From contig JAIUPH010000011.1 of assembly GCA_020161065.1 (NCBI GenBank), forward strand, positions 558,001-622,000: DNA of 64,000 nucleotides, given 5' to 3'. The stretch's first letter is position 1, and each line of letters opens with the position of its first letter. The position numbers and the translations under genes were made by a program. Below are positions 58,890 through 64,000 of this stretch, one piece after another. Source of the stretch: Pseudomonadota bacterium (GTDB lineage: Bacteria > Pseudomonadota > Gammaproteobacteria > Burkholderiales > Burkholderiaceae_C). The notes below the pieces were generated by a model. It worked only from the letters and a program-made list of their open reading frames with translations. It had not been told where the DNA came from and did no database searches.

Positions 58890-61673
58890 CTACTTCTCCT
58901 GCTTCTTCAGCAACAGCACCGAGAGCACGAGGAACACCAGCGGCGCCGCGACCAGCGCCAGCAGGTCGCCGCGCAGGTCGGCAAGACCCAGGCCCTTGGT
59001 GAAGGCGCCCACGCTCATGTGCATGTAGTAGGTGGTGGGCCAGAGCGAGCCCATCAGGCGCGCGCCGCCTTCCAGCGTCGAGACCGGCTGCATCAGCCCC
59101 GAGAACTGCATCGTCGGCAGCATCGACAGCACCGCCGCGGCAAAGATCGCCGCCACCTGGCTGCTGGTGAACGACGAGATGAAGAGGCCATAGCCGGTGG
59201 CGGCGGCCACGTAGATCACGGCGCCGAGCGACAGCGCAACGACGCTGCCCTTGAGCGGCACGCCGAACAGCCACAGCACGGTGGCGACCATGATCAGGAA
59301 ATTGATCATGCCGATGACGATGTACGGCAGCTGCTTGCCGAGCAGGAACTCGAGCCGCGTGATCGGCGTGGCGTAGAAGTTGGCGATGGTGCCGATCTCC
59401 TTCTCGCGCGCGACGCTGACGGCCGTGAGGATCGCCAGGAACATCATCAGCAGCATCGCCGGCACGGCGGGGCCGATGGCGTAGATGCTTTCGCCGGTGG
59501 GGTTGTAGCGGTTGCGGGTGAGGATGGTGGTGCTTGCATTCGACGTCGATGCGCTGCTCGACTCACGGCTGCGCTGCTGCGTAAAGAGGTTGTGCGCCGC
59601 CTGCACATAACCCTCGATCGTGGCGGCGCGCGAGGTGTTGGCGCCGTCGATCCAGGCCGAGGTTTGCCAGTCGGCGCCGCGCTTGACCGCGCGGCCGAAG
59701 CCCGCGGGGATCTCGATCGCCAGCGTGATGTCGTTGGACTTCATCCGCGCCTCCATCTCGGCGCTGCTGCCGATCGCTGGCTTCTCGGTGAAGTAGCGCG
59801 AGCTCGAGAAGTTGGCCAGGTAGGCGCGGCTCTCGGGCGTCTGGTCCTGGTCGAAGGCGGCGTAGCTGAGGTTGGTCACGTCGCTGGACACGCCGAAGCC
59901 GAAGATCAGCAGCATCAGGAACGAGCCGACGAAGGCGAAGGCCAGGCGGATCGGGTCGCGCAGCAGCGAGCGCGTCTCGCAGCGCGTGTAGGCGAGCAGC
60001 CGGTGCAGCGAGGTGGCGAGCGCCGATCGGGCGGCGCGCTTTGGCTCGGTGCCGGCCGCAGCGGTCAGCGCCGGGGTCGCCACAGCGGCGTTGCCAGCGG
60101 CCGCGGGCGCTGCCGTGCCGGCCGCCTCCGCCTGCTCGATGTACGACACGAACGCATCTTCCAGATCGCGCGCGCCCTTCGCTTCGATCACCTTCGTCGG
60201 CGTATCGCACACCAGCACGCGCCCGGCGTGCATCAGCGAGATGCGGTCGCAGCGCAGCGCCTCGTTCATGAAGTGCGTCGAGACGAAGATCGTCACGCCC
60301 TGGCGGCGCGACAGGTCGGCCAGGATGCGCCAGAAGTCGTCGCGCGCCTGCGGGTCGACGCCCGAGGTCGGCTCGTCGAGGATCAGCAGTTCGGGCTCGT
60401 GGACGATGGCCACCGCCAGCGACAGGCGCTGGCGCAAGCCCAGCGGCAAGGCCGAGGCCTTGGCGTCGGCGTAGTCGGCCAGGCCCAGCTCGGTGATGAG
60501 CTGCGCCGTGCGCTGCGACGCCTTCGCTTCACCCAGGTGGAACAGCCGCGCGTGCAGCATCAGGTTGTCGCGCACGCTCAACTCGCCATACAGCGAGAAG
60601 GCCTGCGTCATGAAGCCGACGCGGCGGCGCACCGAGATGTCGTGCGCGTCCACCGGCTGGCCGCAGACCTCGGCCGAGCCTTCGCTCGGTGCCAGCAGCC
60701 CGGTCAGCATCTTCATCGTCGTCGTCTTGCCGCAGCCGTTCGAGCCGAGGAAGCCGAAGATCTCGCCGCGTTCGATCGCGAAGCTCACGCGCTCGACCGC
60801 GGTGAAGGCGCCGAAGCGCATCGTCAGATCCTTCGCGACGATGACGGGCGCTTCGCTGCCGGCCTGGCGCGGCGCCATCACCAGCGGCTGCCCCGGCTGG
60901 CCGCCGTTCTGCAGCGCGATGAACACGGCGTCGAGGTCGTGCGCGCCGGTGCGCTCACGCAGCGCGTCGATCGTGCCCGAGGCCAGCACGTGCGCATGGT
61001 CCATCGCCACCAGCCAGCTGCAGTGCGCCGCTTCGTCCATGTAGGCGGTGGACACCAGCACCGTCATCTGCGGGCGCTCGCGCCGCAGGTCGGCGATGAG
61101 TTGCCAGAACTGCCGGCGCGACAGCGGGTCGACGCCGGTGGTCGGTTCGTCGAGGATCAGCAGGTCGGGGTCGTGGATCAGCGCGCAGCACAGCCCGAGC
61201 TTTTGCTTCATGCCACCCGAGAGCTTGCCGGCCGGCCGATCGAGGAACGGCAGCAGCCCGGTCGCCGCCGTGAGCCGGCGGATGCGCGCCTCGCGCTCAG
61301 GCGCCGACAGCCCGAACAGCGTGCCGAAGAACGACAGGTTCTCGGCGACGCTGATCTCCTGGTAGAGGTTCTTGCCCAGGCCCTGCGGCATGTAGGCGAT
61401 GCGGGTGCAGACGGCGCGGCGATGCTTTGCCTCCCCCATGCTGCCGCCCAGCACTTCGACGCGGCCCGTCTGCAATTGGCGAGCACCGGCGATCAGGCCG
61501 AGCAGCGTGGACTTGCCGGCGCCGTCGGGCCCGATCACGCCGATCATCTGGCCCGCAGGCAGTTCGAGCGAGACCTCGTCGAGCGCCGTCACGCGGCCAT
61601 ACGCATGGCGCACGCCGCCGATGCGGGCCACCGGGCCAGCCACGGTTGCGGTCGTGGTCGTGGTCGCGGGCAT
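58890..61673 (-). CDS. rbbA: RbbA-like fused double ABC ATPase with permease
   Basis: The 927-residue protein has two ATPase domains and a membrane domain. ATPase 1: Walker A GPDGAGKSTLLG (about 48-59), signature GKLSGGMKQKLGL. ATPase 2: Walker A GSNGCGKTTTMKM, with the atypical signature LPLGLRQRLSLA seen in RbbA. The last 370 residues are an ABC-2 permease with a large periplasmic part (VAREKEIGTIANFYATP). E. coli RbbA was reported as a ribosome-bound ATPase but its fused form is an exporter by architecture. It starts two bases after the HlyD-type adaptor. Confidence 0.9.
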   Translation of the reverse strand: MPATTTTTATVAGPVARIGGVRHAYGRVTALDEVSLELPAGQMIGVIGPDGAGKSTLLGLIAGARQLQTGRVEVLGGSMGEAKHRRAVCTRIAYMPQGLGKNLYQEISVAENLSFFGTLFGLSAPEREARIRRLTAATGLLPFLDRPAGKLSGGMKQKLGLCCALIHDPDLLILDEPTTGVDPLSRRQFWQLIADLRRERPQMTVLVSTAYMDEAAHCSWLVAMDHAHVLASGTIDALRERTGAHDLDAVFIALQNGGQPGQPLVMAPRQAGSEAPVIVAKDLTMRFGAFTAVERVSFAIERGEIFGFLGSNGCGKTTTMKMLTGLLAPSEGSAEVCGQPVDAHDISVRRRVGFMTQAFSLYGELSVRDNLMLHARLFHLGEAKASQRTAQLITELGLADYADAKASALPLGLRQRLSLAVAIVHEPELLILDEPTSGVDPQARDDFWRILADLSRRQGVTIFVSTHFMNEALRCDRISLMHAGRVLVCDTPTKVIEAKGARDLEDAFVSYIEQAEAAGTAAPAAAGNAAVATPALTAAAGTEPKRAARSALATSLHRLLAYTRCETRSLLRDPIRLAFAFVGSFLMLLIFGFGVSSDVTNLSYAAFDQDQTPESRAYLANFSSSRYFTEKPAIGSSAEMEARMKSNDITLAIEIPAGFGRAVKRGADWQTSAWIDGANTSRAATIEGYVQAAHNLFTQQRSRESSSASTSNASTTILTRNRYNPTGESIYAIGPAVPAMLLMMFLAILTAVSVAREKEIGTIANFYATPITRLEFLLGKQLPYIVIGMINFLIMVATVLWLFGVPLKGSVVALSLGAVIYVAAATGYGLFISSFTSSQVAAIFAAAVLSMLPTMQFSGLMQPVSTLEGGARLMGSLWPTTYYMHMSVGAFTKGLGLADLRGDLLALVAAPLVFLVLSVLLLKKQEK

Positions 61674-61675
61674 CG

Positions 61676-62686
61676 TCAATCCACCGCGTCGATCGGGTCG
61701 CCGGCGCCGCGCTTTTGCAGGCTCTCGGGCCATGCCAGCGGGTTGGGGTCGAGCCGCACGTAGCCGGTGCCGCGCACGCCGGTCTTGACCTGGTCGACGT
61801 GGCGGTCGATCAGGCTTTGCGGCACGCGCAGCCGCACGCGAAAGACCAGCTTGTCGCGCTCGCTGCGCGTCTCCACCGACTTGGGCGTGAACTGCGCATC
61901 GGGCGAAACGAAGCTGACCTTGGCGGGGACCGCAAAGTCCACCGCGTCGAGCTGGATGCGCGCCTGCGAGCCCAGCGCAATGCGGCTGGCCTGCTGCGCC
62001 GGCACGAAGATCTCCATGTAGACGCGCGACAGGTCGACGATGGTCAGCACCTTGCCGCCGGCGGCGAGCACTTCGCCCGGGTTGGCCAGGCGATAGAGGA
62101 CGCGGCCGCGCACCGGCGACTTGAGCGTCGCGTCGGCAATCTGCGTGTCGGTCTGCGCGACCAGCGCCTTGGCCGAGTCGATCGACCGCTCGCGCGCGGT
62201 CAGGTAGGTCTGCGCTGCCTCCAGCACCGCACGGGCGGCGTCGCGTTCGCTTTGCGCTTCGTCCAGCGCCTGGCCGCTGATGGCGCCGCTGCGCGCCAGC
62301 GGCGTCGCGCTCTTCAGGTTGGCCTCCTTCAGCGTCAGCTCGGCTCGGCGCTGGGCCACCGTGGCCTTGGCCTGCAGCATCGTCGCCTGCTCCATCGCCA
62401 GGTCGGCCGCGTACTTGGCGCGTTGCGCGTTCAGCTCGGCCACCGAGATCTGCGCGACGACCTGGTCGGCCTCGACGAGATCGCCCTCGCGCACCAGCAC
62501 CTGGGTCAGGCGGCCGGCGGACCTGGCCGCCACGTCGACCTGGTCGGACTCGATGCGGCCGTTGGCCGACACCAGCCCCGCCGGCGGCCCGGCCTGGCGG
62601 CCCTGCCACCAGTTCCATGCGGGCACGGCGGCGGCGGCGACGCCGGCGGCAAGACCGAGGGCAAGGAAGAGCGACTGCTTTTTCAT
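61676..62686 (-). CDS. HlyD-family membrane fusion protein (YhiI-like)
   Basis: The 336-residue adaptor has an N-terminal signal-anchor (SLFLALGLAAGVAAAAVPAW). A lipoyl half (DVAARSAGRLTQVLVREGDL), a long coiled coil (about 75-175), and the second half (ATLKSPVRGRVLYRLANPGE) follow. It ends PLAWPESLQKRGAGDPIDAV. It matches YhiI, the partner of RbbA and YhhJ. It is the first gene of a four-gene operon (adaptor, RbbA, permease, patatin) and is divergent from marR. It would link the inner-membrane exporter to the outer-membrane factor encoded on the other strand. Confidence 0.9.
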   Translation of the reverse strand: MKKQSLFLALGLAAGVAAAAVPAWNWWQGRQAGPPAGLVSANGRIESDQVDVAARSAGRLTQVLVREGDLVEADQVVAQISVAELNAQRAKYAADLAMEQATMLQAKATVAQRRAELTLKEANLKSATPLARSGAISGQALDEAQSERDAARAVLEAAQTYLTARERSIDSAKALVAQTDTQIADATLKSPVRGRVLYRLANPGEVLAAGGKVLTIVDLSRVYMEIFVPAQQASRIALGSQARIQLDAVDFAVPAKVSFVSPDAQFTPKSVETRSERDKLVFRVRLRVPQSLIDRHVDQVKTGVRGTGYVRLDPNPLAWPESLQKRGAGDPIDAVD

Positions 62687-62766
62687 CACGGTGACTCGTT
62701 GAGGGAAATCGTTCGGGAGCGCGTCGGGATTCGTCGGGACCATCGCCGGGGTCGGTGGAAGCCTTC

Positions 62767-62796
62767 TTGACGGCAGCTCAGGCGTTGAGGCATTAT
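62767..62796 (+). promoter_or_regulatory. Possible promoter of marR and the outer-membrane factor
   Basis: TTGACG (62767-62772) and CATTAT (62791-62796) are separated by 18 bases. The -10 lies inside the first arm of the palindrome described next, as expected for autorepression. Confidence 0.5.
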
Positions 62797-62817
62797 ATGC
62801 ATGTGCGCACACAATGC
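62790..62817. promoter_or_regulatory. Palindromic MarR operator candidate
   Basis: GCATTATATGC (62790-62800) and GCACACAATGC (62807-62817) form an inverted repeat matching at 9 of 11 positions. It includes the perfect palindrome TGTGCGCACA (62802-62811). It is the AT-rich centre of the marR/adaptor divergent region and overlaps the likely marR -10. Confidence 0.6.
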
Positions 62818-62834
62818 AACGAGGAGAGCAAACG

Positions 62835-63320
62835 ATGAATGCCGGCAGCCGTCCCCTGGCCCAACTCGCGGCCTCGTTCCTGCGCGTGCACCTGCTGGCG
62901 ATGGAGCGCGTGTTCCCGGCGCAGAGCGCGCTGATGGAGGGCAACGATCTGTCCTTCAGCCAGTTCGCGGCGGTGATTCACATCTACACCCACGGGCCGA
63001 TGCGCATCGCCGACATCGCCGAGGCCGCCCGCATCACCGACAACGCCGCCAGCCGCCTGGTCGACCGCCTGGTGCAGGCCGGCTACGTCAGCCGCGTCGA
63101 GGACCCGCAGGACCGGCGGCAAAAGCGGGTCGAGTTGACGCCGGCCGGCCAGGCGCTGCCGGACAGCTTGAACAAGGTCGCGGCCGACGCCTATCGCGGC
63201 GTGCTCACGACGCTGCCGACCGAGGTGCGCGAACGGCTCGCACAGACGATGGCCGAGGTCGAAGCGCATCTGCCGGCGCCGGCGCGGACGCAACTGCAAA
63301 CCCGAAGGACCAAAGCATGA
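62835..63320 (+). CDS. MarR family transcriptional regulator
   Basis: The 161-residue regulator has a winged helix at about 40-110 (FAAVIHIYTHGPMRIADIAE, RITDNAASRLVDRLVQAGYV, RVEDPQDRRQKRVELTPAG). The ATG at 62835 has GAGGAG at good spacing; the ATG at 62814 lies inside the operator and is rejected. MarR proteins typically repress efflux genes until a ligand binds. It overlaps the outer-membrane factor start by ATGA and is divergent from the HlyD-RbbA operon, so it probably controls both directions. Confidence 0.92.
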   Translation: MNAGSRPLAQLAASFLRVHLLAMERVFPAQSALMEGNDLSFSQFAAVIHIYTHGPMRIADIAEAARITDNAASRLVDRLVQAGYVSRVEDPQDRRQKRVELTPAGQALPDSLNKVAADAYRGVLTTLPTEVRERLAQTMAEVEAHLPAPARTQLQTRRTKA

Positions 63321-64000
63321 ACCCCCGAAAGAATGCAAACCGCCACCCACGCTGGCGACCGTGGATCGCCGGCGCCGGCGCCGCACTGCTCTCGGCCTGC
63401 TCGACGCTGGCGCCGCCTTACGAACGGCCGGCCGCGCCGATCGCGCCGCAGTGGCCGCAGGCCGCCGGCGCTGCCGCGTCGGGCGCCGGCCGCAGCGCAG
63501 TCGAGCTGCCGTGGCGCGAGCTGTACACCGACGCGAAGCTGCGCCGCGTCATCGAGATGGCGCTGGCCAACAACCGCGACCTGCGCGTCGCGGCGCTGAA
63601 CATCGAGAAGGCGCGCGCGCAATACCGCATCCAGCGCAGCGAGCTGGTGCCGAGCGTATCCGCCAGCGGCTCGCAGACGACGCAGCGCACGCCGGCTTCG
63701 CTGTCGGGCACCGGCAGCGATGTGGTCAGCCACAGCGTTGCGATCGACGTCGGCATCAGCGCCTACGAGCTGGACTTGTTCGGCCGCCTGCGCAGCCTGA
63801 AGGACGAGGCCTTGCAGTCCTACCTGGCCACCGAAGAGACGCGCCGCGCGACCCACGTCAGCCTGATCGCCGAGGTGGCCGGTGCCTACCTTTCGCTGGC
63901 GGCCGATACCGACCTGCAGGCGCTGGCCCGGCAGACGGTGAAGAGCCGGCAGGCCTCGTACGAACTCGAAGTCGAGCGGCTGAACGCGCGGCGCGACTCC
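63317..64000 (+). CDS. Outer-membrane factor lipoprotein (NodT/CusC family), 5' part
   Basis: This frame is open from the ATG at 63317 to the window end (228 codons), so it is a 3'-truncated gene. The N-terminus is basic and then hydrophobic, with a lipobox LLSACS (Cys 28) and STLAPPYERPAAP. Typical outer-membrane-factor sequence follows: WRELYTDAKLRRVIEMALAN, NRDLRVAALNIEKARAQYRI, and ISAYELDLFGRLRSLKDEAL. It overlaps the marR stop by four bases. It would be the TolC-like exit duct for the divergent HlyD-RbbA exporter. Confidence 0.92.
   Translation, partial: MNPRKNANRHPRWRPWIAGAGAALLSACSTLAPPYERPAAPIAPQWPQAAGAAASGAGRSAVELPWRELYTDAKLRRVIEMALANNRDLRVAALNIEKARAQYRIQRSELVPSVSASGSQTTQRTPASLSGTGSDVVSHSVAIDVGISAYELDLFGRLRSLKDEALQSYLATEETRRATHVSLIAEVAGAYLSLAADTDLQALARQTVKSRQASYELEVERLNARRDS

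Noticed and set aside
57897-61763. A 1288-codon + strand frame across the exporter operon
   Set aside because: It is antisense to RbbA, YhhJ and patatin genes that have intact motifs; the translation is low-complexity His/Arg/Asp sequence.

Overview
The window is very GC-rich, densely packed bacterial chromosome. Gene content and protein style (BPSS1780-family protein, DUF2782, MetY, class II ThrB, GuaC, Dpp operon, BoxB) point to a betaproteobacterium of the order Burkholderiales, probably near the Rubrivivax/Roseateles/Piscinibacter group. This placement is inference from protein families, not from a marker gene. I see no rRNA, tRNA, CRISPR array, prophage or insertion sequence. Nearly all bases are coding; the many long antisense frames are shadows caused by high GC.

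Layout. 1-2.2 kb: 3' end of an amino-acid ABC permease, an HDOD protein and a small holin-like membrane protein. 2.2-10.5 kb: an acyl-CoA block (MaoC hydratase, thioesterase, family III CoA-transferase, acyl-CoA ligase, SGNH hydrolase, FadB-type bifunctional enzyme, ACAD10/LvaA-like phosphotransferase). 10.6-14.1 kb: an AP2-like small protein, a PanE-family reductase and an orphan BoxB epoxidase subunit followed by a strong hairpin. 14.4-18.2 kb: TonB-ExbB-ExbD-ExbD plus a TPR protein. 18.3-22 kb: MBL hydrolase, orphan maleylacetate reductase and a divergent MocR regulator. 21.9-27.9 kb: CcoG and an RND efflux pump with its adaptor. 28-30.1 kb: an EAL protein with degenerate active site and a ParE-type toxin-antitoxin pair. 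30.2-34 kb: AroC, a CBS protein, MetY and an alpha/beta hydrolase. 34-39.7 kb: dppBCDF-A peptide importer. 39.8-44.8 kb: PolA, divergent from DUF2782-ThrB-BPSS1780. 44.8-50.3 kb: an MFS transporter, WS/DGAT acyltransferase and acyl-CoA ligase operon with a divergent IclR regulator. 50.3-56.3 kb: a small membrane protein, UvrD helicase, a PAS-GGDEF-EAL protein and divergent GuaC. 56.3-64 kb: a HlyD-RbbA-permease-patatin operon divergent from MarR and an outer membrane factor that runs off the window end.

The observations most worth follow-up are regulatory or combinatorial. (i) A promoter followed at once by a near-perfect intrinsic terminator lies in front of guaC. (ii) A complete ABC-type tripartite exporter carries a patatin-like lipoprotein as its last gene. 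(iii) An IclR regulator, transporter, WS/DGAT and CoA-ligase unit has two matching 7-3-7 palindromes in the shared promoter region. (iv) An acyl-CoA cluster contains a phosphotransferase of the type now linked to 4-hydroxy acid breakdown. (v) Three 14-bp direct repeats sit between a MocR regulator and an orphan maleylacetate reductase. None of these proves a new system from sequence alone.
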